The position numbers and the translations under genes are program-made. Positions 9,621 to 19,157 of a DNA stretch of 47,770 bases are shown here, piece by piece. The stretch comes from Branchiostoma floridae (taxonomy: Eukaryota > Chordata > Leptocardii > Amphioxiformes > Branchiostomatidae). The notes beneath the pieces were generated by a model, which did no database searches, was not told the origin of the DNA, and saw only the letters and a list, made by a program, of their open reading frames with translations. Position 1 is the stretch's first letter; every line of letters begins with the position of its first letter. Location of the stretch: contig NW_023365810.1 in the NCBI RefSeq assembly GCF_000003815.2, positions 1 through 47,770 on the forward strand. The letters are read 5' to 3'.

Positions 9621-10012
9621 ACCGCCAGCCTAGACATCAGAAATCGACTGTCATTCACAGCACCAATGGATATGGCACGGGTCGAAGGCAGATTTTATTA
9701 AGAACTTTCAGCTGTTTTACCAGTTTGACTTTCAGCTGTTTTACGAGTTTGATCTGGGCAACCCACTTCTTCTTTCCACGAACCAGATCCATGTAACGTT
9801 TCAAGGGAGCAGTTGTTTAGCAATTTAGCATTGAAACTTGTTAAGTACTTTTATGAAACCGTGCTTCAGTTTATTTAAAGTCAACATGGTATTAGTACTT
9901 TATGTAATCTGCCCAGGATGCCCTTCAGTACCTAAAACTGGATTATAGTACCACTTTTCGGTACAATGACGTCAATGTCACCGGAGTCAAACAGGGACAA
10001 CATCATCTCATC

Positions 10013-10078
10013 ATGCGTTACTCGAGAACATGATACAACGATTTGCCATGAGTGTCAAGAATCGAACCTGTACGGGTA
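10013..10078 (-). mobile_element. SINE-like B-box fragment
   Basis: The minus strand reads a GGTTCGATTCTTGAC-like B-box followed by text resembling the tail of the 7300-7525 SINE (ACGAGAACACGACACGA versus CTCGAGAACATGATACAAC). It directly abuts repeat family D copy 2. Confidence 0.35.
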
Positions 10079-10310
10079 AACACTAACGTCAGCCGTGGCC
10101 TTAATAAAAATTCGATGGTGACAGAGCAGAGAAAATCCGCTCCTAATCAAATCTGGTGCCGACCAATCGGTTAAAGATTGGTCCGATTCTGTCGGATGGC
10201 TCTAACTGAAGCCAGATATCCGAAAATAATAGAGGTCGACTAATCAAGTTCTACCGTTTATGATGTGGCTCTCTCACTTGCTGTAAGAAGAACACCTTAG
10301 GTGCTAAAGA
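10079..10310. repeat. Unclassified dispersed repeat (family D), copy 2
   Basis: It is in the same orientation as 8014-8260 and shares ACTAACGTCAGC, GATGGTGACAG, GACCAATCGGTTAAAGATTG, TCCGATTCTGTCGGATGGCT and GATGTGGCTCTCTCACTTG. A deletion of about 13 bases near ATCGGT and one near the GATATCCGA block distinguish it. Confidence 0.75.
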
Positions 10311-10464
10311 AATACAAATGCTTAGATAAGTATCCATGTGTGCTATGTATTTTTTTTAACTGGAGTAAATATGAAGAGCGTTTGCAGTCTATCTTAGTAA
10401 TCATTCCATGTGGCGTCTGTTCACAACAATATATGTGTATGTGTTTTCACGCATATATAGATGT

Positions 10465-10545
10465 ATATGTGTGTGTGTGAGTGAGTGTGTGAGTGTGTGT
10501 CTGTGTGTGTGTGTGTGTGTGAGCGTGTGTGTGCGCGTGTGTTTG
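10465..10545. repeat. (GT)n interrupted microsatellite
   Basis: TG-rich run with interspersed GAGTG and GCGTG steps. The plus-strand open frame here is low complexity. Confidence 0.93.
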
Positions 10546-10984
10546 CATCAGAGCTACGACCAATGGTTGCAATTATTGGATCCTACGCCAAGTGGAGCTG
10601 TTGAATCATTCCTCTGGTGACACCAATCAAATTTCGTGCATTGATTTTTTATGATAGATTAGTCGATCTGAACTGGGTCGAACCACAATCTGTTACTAAT
10701 AGCGTGGCGCCACCTGGAAGTGCCCTTCTGTCCACGGGTGATGTATTCCCAGTTGATATTTTATTCTAGTTTTTATTTCGAACGAGCCTTCGCAAAATGA
10801 CACAATGGTAAAACATGACACCCATCATAACCTAACAACCAAGACTAATGCGTGTAGTTTAAAAGTCTCCTTTTTTTAAAATAAAACATTGAATACAATA
10901 ATGTGATGTGCGTACAATAATTGCTCTTTGCAATTTCATGAAAGAGGAAAGACGGGGGACGCCATAGGCTATCTACTAAATTTC

Positions 10985-11150
10985 ATCCTCCGTTTAATGA
11001 GCCACTTGTACGTTATCTGTGCAAAGTACCATTGAAGCAACGTACCGTTCACAGCGTACAACATACAATTGTACAAAGTAGAAAGCATGGCATCTACTGA
11101 TGCATAGCTACAATTCTATAAGGCTAATCTATTTAATACAAGGGTGCATA
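10985..11150. repeat. Composite repeat copies (TATCTGTGCAAAGT block plus retroelement end)
   Basis: TATCTGTGCAAAGT near 11010 recurs at about 8530. The following GTACAAAGTAGAAAGCATGG and CATCTACTGATGCATAG resemble 6800-6860. Both relationships are imperfect and were judged by eye. Confidence 0.4.
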
Positions 11151-11360
11151 GTATGGGACGAAAATGGTCTTTTACAAGCACTGGAAGGATTTCTAGCGTC
11201 TAGACATAATTCAATATATGTATACCACACAGGGGTTGTCACATGTCATAATGTATTTACATTTACTATCTAAGTCCGTTGAGGTGAATCCCGGCATGTA
11301 AGATGATAGCCTTGTGTGCAGTGAATTGTGTATAATAACAGAATACTTTGGGGCATACAA

Positions 11361-11555
11361 TCAAAACGTGATACTGTATTCGTCTTCAATTAGCTCTAGA
11401 CAGAATGGGAAAACTCTCCGGTCGATTGGAATGCTTTTGAATCCGCCGATTTCTTCGCGTGGACTGTGGTTGAGCATGTCGAGCATGTCGGCGAGGGCCT
11501 CAGGCGACTTTTTAATGCTGCTGTCTGTTTTAAGAGGCTGTTTGGAGTGAATACT
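11361..11555 (-). CDS. Unrecognised protein-like open frame, possible exon
   Basis: A 64-codon frame between stops has unusually protein-like composition compared with neighbouring frames. It is acidic and hydrophobic in alternation, with KKSPEALADMLDMLNHSPRE, then EEIGGFKSIPIDRRVFPF and CLELIEDEYSITF before the stop. The only ATGs are internal (residues 24 and 27), so if real it is a 3'-terminal exon. Possible acceptors are AACAG at about 11532-11545. I do not recognise the family. Against it: the opposite strand is also open for 78 codons, the length is short, and the window is full of mobile-element debris, so it may be a transposon remnant. Confidence 0.3.
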   Translation of the reverse strand, partial: SIHSKQPLKTDSSIKKSPEALADMLDMLNHSPREEIGGFKSIPIDRRVFPFCLELIEDEYSITF

Positions 11556-11664
11556 TCATCTAGCGTGAAGGACACTGACCAACCGAGCCAACAACCCTTT
11601 TAGGACGTCTCTCGCTCGCTAGCTCTAAATGACATTTTGTGATAATCTATCGATTCGGCCGCTT

Positions 11665-11709
11665 TTACTCAAGTTCCACATCAATAAAGCAGGCAGGTGC
11701 TGACGCCAT
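11665..11709 (-). CDS. Short start-like ORF, possible first exon or uORF
   Basis: ATGGCGTCAGCACCTGCCTG has a good initiation context (ACCAACATGG). It encodes MASAPACFIDVELE and then stops. The context looks like the 5' end of a gene, but no convincing donor precedes the stop. It lies 255 bases from a divergent start-like exon at 11965. It is too short to assign function. Confidence 0.2.
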   Translation of the reverse strand: MASAPACFIDVELE

Positions 11710-11964
11710 GTTGGTTTCATCTTCATATTTCAATGATGACCCGTAGATAATTTTTGAGTATCTTCCAATTTTGGGGTATTTCTCAGGCATCTGTTTCTTT
11801 GAGCTGCCGACATTCATTTCTGGCTATTAAAAAAGTTGAAGATATCTTCAAATGTTCGGAGACATCGATATTCAAATAGGGACACCAGCATGGCGATGGG
11901 CACAGCAATGACGTTACCTGAAAATGCTATACTTTTTGAAAACCTCCCCTATTGATCAACGAAA

Positions 11965-12013
11965 ATGGCTTCTTGCATTCAAGTAGCTTCTCATCTCACA
12001 CGAACAGCATACC
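11965..12013 (+). CDS. Candidate first coding exon with strong donor
   Basis: ATG in the context GAAAATGG opens 16 codons plus one base (MASCIQVASHLTRTAY) and runs directly into GTGAGT, a consensus donor. The peptide is rich in Ser/Thr/Ala with Arg and His and without acidic residues, as in a mitochondrial presequence. I cannot find a matching downstream exon. A second ATG at about 11893 (MAMGTAMTLPENAILFENLPY, then stop) lies upstream. It could be coincidental. A transcript would decide. Confidence 0.25.
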
Positions 12014-12440
12014 GTGAGTAAAACGTGCCATGTCTCGGTTAAGGAAAAGCCTACCGCAGCGAAGAGTAAAAACGTTTCCCATGTACTCTCGCGAGAACAA
12101 GCGGGACTGCTGAATCATCTTCTATACGTCGATACAAAACAGATCACATAAATAGATCATATTTGAGTACCAAATGGTTGGAAGCCAGCAGTAAATATGA
12201 TTAAGTGTGAAAGCATGTCATAACACTTGTGTGTATATATATAATCTATCATATATCAAGTACTATTGCTAATTCCATAAAACATCAATTAATGGTTTAT
12301 CGCAAATTTCTTTCCCGAGGCATTTAACATGAAATGAGACAAACAAATAGTGTATAGGTGATGTCTAAAAGCTAACATTAAACTGTATCTTGTTGTGTTC
12401 TACTTCTTTTCCTTAGACAGTGGAAGACGAAGGATCCCAC

Positions 12441-12749
12441 CTAACCTATTAACAATATTTCTAGCTTCGGGAGGTGAAGGTCATAAAAACTATCCAGAAA
12501 ATCCTTCACAGAGAAAATAAACGACACCTCCTCCCCCAGCATGCCACACGTGAGCTTGTTGATACAACCTTGCCCTTCACGAAAGGAGGTAATCACAAAT
12601 CTAAAGAAAAACATGACATCGTCACGGGCGGCACATATGTAACATAGCGATAACGGCATTGAGTAAAACTGCAGCAGGAAACACACAGTAGGATTGTTAT
12701 CATGGACGCTCATCTGCGTTGGAGGTAATCGTAGTACAATGCTAGACAT
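12441..12749 (-). CDS. Unrecognised 102-residue open frame
   Basis: The frame starts MSSIVLRLPPTQMSVHDNNP and ends DLHLPKLEILLIG. It is rich in hydrophobic residues (VCFLLQF, VMFFFRFVI) with no motif I know. The first about 40 bases recur near 40074-40110, where the equivalent frame has a stop, which argues that at least the start lies in a repeat. It may be a decayed mobile-element gene or a chance frame. Confidence 0.25.
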   Translation of the reverse strand: MSSIVLRLPPTQMSVHDNNPTVCFLLQFYSMPLSLCYICAARDDVMFFFRFVITSFREGQGCINKLTCGMLGEEVSFIFSVKDFLDSFYDLHLPKLEILLIG

Positions 12750-14460
12750 TTTCCAAGACTAAGGTGTACACGGATCAAATTATAACGACCACTGTCGCCT
12801 TATTCAGGAGGAATCACTTCAGGACATCAACTTACGAGAGTTACAGACACATGATCTTGATATCACGTGATCGCGTGATCTTGCGTGACGTCAGCAATTT
12901 GTCAAAAGTGCCAGGAAGTATATATCGACCCCAGTTGAGTAATGGCTTGCGTGCCCTGATGTGGGATTGTTTAGTAACCAAAAATGACAGAAAAGCACTT
13001 GAAAGTCATACTTGACATACTAACAGTGGTGAAAGTCATATGGGACTCACGTATACTTTGAAGCTATACTTTGCAATAGAAGTCCACAGGAGAAGTTTTA
13101 CGTACAAAATGGTAGGCATGTCCGCTGAGGTTCATTGGACCAAGTACTGCCAAATAGCTAATTTTGACAGCCAGGAAAGCGTTAAAGGGTCTTCCTGGAT
13201 ATACATTTTTTATTACGTTTGCTAAGTTTATAACGCTAGGCCTGTAGGAGAATCGGAGTCAATCCAGTATCATGAAGGAAGATTTCATCGCAGACCTTGG
13301 ATCCTAATTCCTGGTGTTGAAACAAATTGTTTTATTTGGATATAGAACATGACCAACTGATATCATGTACGCATTGAGGACTTAATTTGCGTGCTTTCAC
13401 CAACAGGAACTTGATCAAGGTTACAATCACAGGAGAGGAAACATATTATAGCTGTCTGCATGCATTCAGTTGAATCGGTTTAAATTGCGTATTTCCCTAG
13501 ACCGCGGCACGCTTCGCGTCAGGAGTCGTCTGCCCAAAGGGAAGACAAAAGCCAAGAGAAAAGGCCCCCAAGGCGCACGGGAAAAAGACTAATGAGGCCA
13601 TCATCAGGCCAAGCACGTCCGCGGCCCCGCTGTACTACAATTAATGTGTTGTTAGGAAAGGCTCACAATGGGGAAGATGAGTTTTTTTTTTTTACTTTTC
13701 TTTGTTTTTGTCATTGGTTCTACAATGAAAGTGTTATTTAAGTCATAGCCACCATTAAGGCAATAGATAAAGGTAAAAGAAACAGTACAAGATTTTTAGA
13801 AGACCCCGTACACGTGTGCACCACATATCAAATTAATTTGCCAATTTGCCATATGACATTATAACGCAATACCCTTGGATATCAAAGAAAATAAAATACA
13901 CTAACATAGTCAGGCTCAATTTTACCAGGAAAATGATCAATAGAAACATCCACATAAACCACCCAGAAATAAATCCAACGTTGACACTTTAAACAACCAG
14001 TCGAAGTGGGTCAAAGCTTGCATTTGACAAGTACCATTGTAGTAGCTCCGCTACAATCAATATGGTTAAGGAACCTGACAGCAGAAATGGCGCAGAAAGT
14101 CATAACAATCGTTTGAAACGTTCACAAAGATCTATGAAATCCGGACATCCCAAAACGGTCGCATTGATCCTTAATCGTTTCCCACAAACAATCGATGCTA
14201 ACTCGGTAAGTCTAAACTCATCAAATTTGCCGCCAAAGAACATCCCATTCCAAACATAAGAACTGGTATCGATCTTGGCCTGGTGATTTCGATATCATAC
14301 ATTTATAACGTGGTGGGGATCGACCGTTCTGTCGGTGGCGCGTACTGACCACGGTTCCGGGTCGGCGCATTTCTGGGCCAGGCGTGACCGGAATGCCGTC
14401 CACTGACCCGCAGAGATTCAAGGCATCAGGTGGTGCGGGAGGCAACCTGAAGCACCTTCA
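12750..14460. other. Gene-free stretch
   Basis: I see no recognisable gene. A GC-rich island at 13500-13640 contains CCGCGGCACGCTTCGCGTC and a basic open segment (Lys/Arg-rich), but no motif or splice pattern supports a call. There is a poly-T run at 13682-13692. Confidence 0.35.
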
Positions 14461-14535
14461 GGGACATAGCCTCCTTCACCGGCTTCTCTGGTAACATAGC
14501 CTCCTGTACAGGCCTCTCTGGGGCATAGCCTCCTA
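14461..14535. repeat. Short tandem repeat, about 36-bp unit
   Basis: Three partial units share CATAGCCTCCT: GGACATAGCCTCCTTCACCG, AACATAGCCTCCTGTACAGG and GGCATAGCCTCCTACACA. GGC(T/C)TCTCTGG separates them. It is a small minisatellite. Confidence 0.75.
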
Positions 14536-16490
14536 CACATTTTACAAGTTTTGAATTCATAATTCATACTCAAGTCGACTTCAGAAAAAATAGTTTTACA
14601 GTGTTACACCAATGGAGATCTGAATAAAAAAAATTGTCACATTTGCATAAACTGGCCGGTTGAAGATGCCCCCTAATCTCTTGAATTAGAGGTATTGGTC
14701 ACCGGGCATCTACGAGTGGGACTGCTGCAAGCCTGTCAGGCTATAATGTACGTAAACTACCATGGCAAGGCGGTTGACAGAGGACAGGTCTAAGAAACAG
14801 TCGTAAAAGAATTAGCATTAAACTTAATCAGCGGCCGGATCTGCCTGTCTAATCAAGAAGCCCTTATCTTTTAAAAGACCACAATCTTGTTCCTCTTTAT
14901 CTTCAATCCAGACGCCAACCAATAGAAACTATTCAATAGACCTCGCCACTGATGTATTGCCAAAATATTATGGCAGAAAATGTTCCGAGCAGGGGATGCC
15001 AACAGGTACAGTCATAAACTTCATAAATGCCAACAGTCCCACATAGATCCGCTACTGAGGCGCCGGCAATATTCTACACTTGCCCCCTTTAAAAAACGCA
15101 CAATCGAACATACTTTCACCAAGCCTCTAGTATCTGTTAGAGAATCTCATATTGTTTGGAAGCACAAACAAAAGTACCGGTCAATACTGATCCATCTTCC
15201 TATACCTACTCGGTGATTGCCCTCGGTGGCTTTCAGCTTAACCACAGGCCGTCCCACAATTACCGTGTTCATTGATTTCTCGTAAAAGACGCCGCTTTAT
15301 CGACAATATTGCCCCGTACCGAAATCCCAAAAGTAAAGAATCACTTGACGAAATGTCATATGGATTGATTCAGATTGGTTCTTTACATGAAACGCAAATT
15401 AGATACAGTATATTTGATCTTCTGGTATGGCCTGTGTCAAAATGCGTTGATCGCCAGAATGAGACAAAATATAAAAATCGCTAGCATAGGAATGGAGTGT
15501 TCTTTACGCCTGAAAATCTCCCCTGTTACACTCAACAGAGCATTGTGTCCTGCAAAAATCGGTTGATCCCTTCGCATCGCGCAGTGATTTAGAGGACAAT
15601 GGTCGTACTGTTGCTGGAAATGCTAATCATGTAGAGCTGGTATATACGAAGACACGCCGGGCGAGCTTTCGCCATGTTCTGTGACGCCGGATCAAACAGG
15701 AAAAGGACTACATGATACATGTTTTGGTGAAAACCGGCGGATGTACTAGTATGCTTTTTCTATTGCAGCAAGGCAGCACAGATGGCATCCCAGGCAGTAA
15801 TGCTGGTGTTCGAATTCTGTGAGAAAGTCCAAAGCTCACAAATGTCCCCCAACACAACTTTACCGACTAGTTGCAACCAGAGTGAAAATTGTTTGTAAAA
15901 GAAGCACAGTTGTATCTACTCACTTTGTCTCGGCTACATCCGGGCTCTTCCTCTAACCGTGGCTATCGGAGGAACTCCATGGGTCGGCTTGTTTCCATGG
16001 CCGTTCGACTGAAGAGATGTACACTGCAAGAAAAAGGAAACAAAGTCGTACTTTAATTTCTTTTTCAACGGACAGAAGTATTCAAAACTAATTTCAGTAA
16101 CGCCTTTATAGTCAACATCACCTTCACGAAAAAAACTTACTGCAAGTTATATCAGATTTACACAGCACTGAGTACTTTGGTTTTAACATATTTCTAGGAC
16201 CTTTTTGAACAAGCTTAAATACACAGTACAGCTCTATAAGTCTAGTGTAAAAACTTAATCGTATAAAATCCTAGCGTAATGTTATGATAGATTAACAGCA
16301 AAAATCTTGAAATGAGACTTTGTGTTTTAAACAGGTATTCATTAACGTTACTGAAATTTCCATTTTAGCTCTGAAATCAAAGAAGGAGTATCAGTGAACA
16401 GTAGAGACGATATCAAAATAAACCACGATGTGGCCTCATCTATCGTTCATGACCTCTGCTGGAGGGGAGGAAAATATCTGAAGGAAAATC
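14536..16490. other. Gene-free stretch
   Basis: Short open frames (e.g. 14980-15216, 15272-15484) lack recognisable motifs and suitable splice borders. No repeat structure stands out. Confidence 0.35.
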
Positions 16491-16698
16491 AAACGCACCG
16501 TGACTTAACAAGTTTCCCCTTGATGGGTATCAGTTCCTGCACTTCTACTGCGAGAAACAGGAAAGTGAGGAAATAGATATATGTGGAGAAGGAGACCTCA
16601 AGCCACCAGTCCTAGAGCAGACTGCACTAACTTGCTGTACTGTGATTGGTTAAGCCACCTAGGGCACCTTGCACTTGGTCAGTTCACTATGCACTAGG

Positions 16699-16708
16699 CC
16701 TATAAAAG
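16699..16708 (+). promoter_or_regulatory. TATA box within the Penelope-like element
   Basis: CCTATAAAAG lies about 48 bases before the hammerhead-like block and about 95 before AATAAAG. Its position suggests an internal promoter of the element. Activity is not shown. Confidence 0.4.
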
Positions 16709-16747
16709 CGAGGACATGCTGTACTATGCTCATTCGAGCCCATAACA

Positions 16748-16770
16748 CTGAGGAAGCCACACGGCGAAAC
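16748..16770 (+). ncRNA. Hammerhead-ribozyme-like core
   Basis: CTGAGGA is followed by A, the stem GCC-ACAC-GGC, and GAAAC. This matches CUGANGA, helix II and GAAA of a hammerhead except for the extra A. CGAGCC at about 16735 could pair with GGTTCG at about 16787 as helix I, and a GTC lies just before GGTTCG. Seven unpaired bases separate helix I from the core on one side, so the fold is imperfect. It may be a decayed or non-canonical ribozyme. Confidence 0.35.
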
Positions 16771-17060
16771 ATGTTTGTTGTGTGTCGGTTCGAATAAAGT
16801 TCCTAAACGGGGAACATGCGGCTCCAGCGTCTTTTCTGAAGATGTGGCGTAAGTGTGAACGGTTGGCTTGAGGTCTCCTTCTCCACATATATCTACGAAA
16901 GTGAGGAAATGTTTGAGGAGTCCACACCTTTAGTACGTTAAAGAACCCACTGCATTTATCGATTAGAAATCCATCCCAATATGCATGGATCAAACCTTGT
17001 ATCAAGCTTATATTTGTTATACAGTTGAGTTGTACAAAGATGGCATGTTACGTCAAACAA

Positions 17061-17117
17061 TCAATCAATCAAACAAACAAACAAACAAACAAACAAACAA
17101 ACAAGCAAGCAAACAAA
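17061..17117. repeat. (CAAT)n/(CAAA)n microsatellite
   Basis: CAATCAATCAAT passes into about nine CAAA units with two CAAG variants. It may be the tail of a retroelement insertion lying to its left. Confidence 0.85.
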
Positions 17118-17401
17118 CATACATCTATTCATGAGAATCATAAGACCAATAATGTGCAGCCCATGACAGGAAATAACAATCTCTTTAGCAACATGGACTA
17201 TATATAGAGCACTCTATACCGAATCTCACTTCAGTTTGCCGAAGTGTTTTCAAGATTTGCCGGCCACTCTACATAAGTTGGTCAGGACTATTTGCCTTGG
17301 TATCGGGTTTGGCAGGACCTTTGAGTGGCTACGCACTGTGAGTCCCGTAAGCCAGGAGTATTTCAACATCGGTCTACAAACTGCAAAGGGTCGTCATGTT
17401 A

Positions 17402-17699
17402 AATCACCGCAATCAATAATTTCTCGGCCTCACCAAGAAATAATAAGCATAGCTTAGATCTCGAAGTATAGATTTAAGTCAAGCAGAATTTGAAGGCTTT
17501 TATGAACTCGACCCACACATGTCTGAACACAATTCAAGCTTGTTTTTCTCGCAACTTACCTACTGATTTCAAAAAGAAGTTGCCTTGAAGCTAATGACTG
17601 CAGTGATTTGAAATTTGGAGAAAATTGATAAAACTTCATACTACGAAATCTGAGTTATGCTCATTATTTCTGGGTGAGGCCGAGAACTTATTGATCACC
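17402..17699. mobile_element. Foldback (MITE-like) element
   Basis: The left arm 17402-17470 (CAATCAATAATTTCTCGGCC, CACCAAGAAATAATAAGCAT) and right arm 17637-17699 are diverged inverted copies, roughly 80% alike by eye, enclosing about 165 bases. No clear target duplication is seen. Long sub-terminal inverted arms without coding capacity fit a MITE or foldback transposon. Confidence 0.65.
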
Positions 17700-18002
17700 C
17701 TTCGTAAGCAAAGTTGTGAAGAACTGAAAGCTCCATAAATGGAACGTGATGAGAGATAATTGGCCCTAACCAGGGATAATGACCTTTAACGTCATGCCCC
17801 TGTAGAGCACTTATGACTAATCGACGGAAGTTGTTTTAATTGATCGGCGTTAATTCTAAGCAATCCTAATGATGGGACTGCACAGCGGTGATTTCGTCAA
17901 AGTGCAGCCAATCAGAAAATGGATTCGACATTTTCATTCGACCAGATCCTTGCTAGATGTCGTGACTTCAATTGTGTCTTTTTGCTCATCTGACATGTGA
18001 TG

Positions 18003-18215
18003 CAGATCAATACATTCTGACCGATACATGTGATGCTGATCGATACATGTGATGCTGATCGATACATGCTGATCGATACACATGTGATTCTGATCGATAC
18101 ATGTGATGCTGATCGATACATGCTGATCGATACACATGTGATTCTGATCGATACATGTGATGCTGATCGATACATGCTGATCGATACACATGTGATTCTG
18201 ATCGATACATGTGAT
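18003..18215. repeat. 54-bp higher-order tandem repeat
   Basis: Each 54-base unit is built from three related monomers of 19, 14 and 21 bases: GATCGATACATGTGATGCT, GATCGATACATGCT and GATCGATACACATGTGATTC plus T. The three-monomer unit repeats about three and a half times. Because 54 is divisible by 3 and no stop occurs, several frames stay open on both strands (e.g. HMYRSESHVYRSACIDQ). These are artefacts of the repeat and not genes. Confidence 0.95.
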
Positions 18216-18240
18216 ACGTCGATGAGGGTAAGACTTTGAG

Positions 18241-18300
18241 GTAATAAGATACGCCCAAAAGCAGTTACTTAAGCAACTGGATATGATTTTGGGATTAAGT
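18241..18300 (-). repeat. Penelope-like 3' tail fragment (family A), copy 2
   Basis: In reverse complement it reads AATCATATCCAGTTGCTTAA, GTAACTGCTTTTGGGCGTAT and CTTATTAC. It is the same tail as at 2471, 21541 and 21690. It abuts the 54-bp satellite within about 25 bases. Confidence 0.55.
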
Positions 18301-18399
18301 AACATCGGTTCACCAACACGACACTTGAGATGTGCATGTGTTCAACACATTCTTGAGAAGTCATCAAAAACACATTTTTTAAACTAGATTTGACAGTCT

Positions 18400-19155
18400 T
18401 TGCGTAACCGAAGAAATTATAAGAATACACGTTGTATCATAATGGACGTTAATTGCTTGCACATTCTTATTAAAATGTCAGCTTGGAAAATAGGTTATTT
18501 AAAAATCGTTTTGTTGTATAGATCAAATATGTCATGCTTTGTGCTGTTTTGGAGGTATACTTTCTTTACCATAGATCGAGTCTTTGAGCGTACAGGTAGA
18601 AAGTGTTGTTTTTCCCGAGACTTACTGTACTCCGTCGACAAAACATGATTGTGGCTTTCTATGATCGAATCGAACACTTCACAACGACTCGAGAACCTCA
18701 TTAGCAAGAACAGACACTAGACATCCTCCTTCAAGACTGCGCCCTTAAATGCCTCTCGAAAACCTTCAAGATTAACTTCAAGGCTACGTTTTGTGTCTTC
18801 ATATTTAAGTAGTGCTTTACTGACATTCGCTTGCTTGATTGTAAACTGCATTACTTAAGTCCATCGTCTGTGTTGTTTCAGCATACATGACACAGTAACT
18901 CTAGCCTGTAGCTAAATAGATGGACTGCAGTAAACTCGTTGACATCAAACACCATGAAGCAACCCGGGATGTCATCAAAACAGGCGTCAAGTGTTGGACG
19001 ATGGCGTCATTGCAGCCATTGAGTTACAGGTAATGACGTTTATTAGTGCGTAGCCATGACAACAGCCACGTCATCAACAGGACTTCAAACATAATAGTAG
19101 CTGCCTCGTGTTGTTATTCCATGCGTCCGACATAATTATGAAATGTTGTTTTGAT
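18400..19155. other. Gene-free stretch
   Basis: I see no recognisable gene, repeat or splice-flanked exon. The overlapping open frames at 18400-18707 on both strands are AT-rich and unremarkable. Confidence 0.4.
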
Positions 19156-19157
19156 TA

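Larger units (their letters stand above)
16575..16896 (+). mobile_element. Complete 322-bp Penelope-like non-autonomous element
   Basis: Terminal inverted repeats of about 31 bases are exact: AGATATATGTGGAGAAGGAG and its continuation at the left, and the inverse at 16865-16896. A perfect 14-base direct duplication, GAAAGTGAGGAAAT, flanks it at 16561-16574 and 16897-16910. Inside are a TATA box (TATAAAAG at 16701), the block CTGAGGA..GCCACACGGC..GAAAC at 16748-16770, and AATAAAG at 16793. CTGANGA-stem-GAAAC is the order of a hammerhead ribozyme core, and such ribozymes are known from Penelope-like terminal repeats. An extra A before stem II makes activity uncertain. Class assignment is inference. 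The insertion structure is directly seen. Confidence 0.75.
16497..16960. mobile_element. SINE-like repeat interrupted by a Penelope-like insertion
   Basis: The sequence up to 16574 and that after 16896 join across the insertion once one copy of the 14-base duplication is removed. The right part (GTTTGAGGAGTCCACACC, TACGTTAAAGAACCCACTGC) resembles 33358-33410, 26770-26800, 36392-36415 and the inverse of 40890-40950. So the target is a member of a dispersed repeat family. Confidence 0.5.

Noticed and set aside
18003-18215. CRISPR-like array
   Set aside because: There are no unique spacers between repeats, and the sequence is eukaryotic. The unit is a contiguous tandem repeat.
17912-18305. Three overlapping minus-strand frames and one plus frame with repeated MYRSESHV-like peptides
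   Set aside because: All arise from the 54-bp repeat lacking stops. They have no start context or splice evidence, and several frames are open at once.
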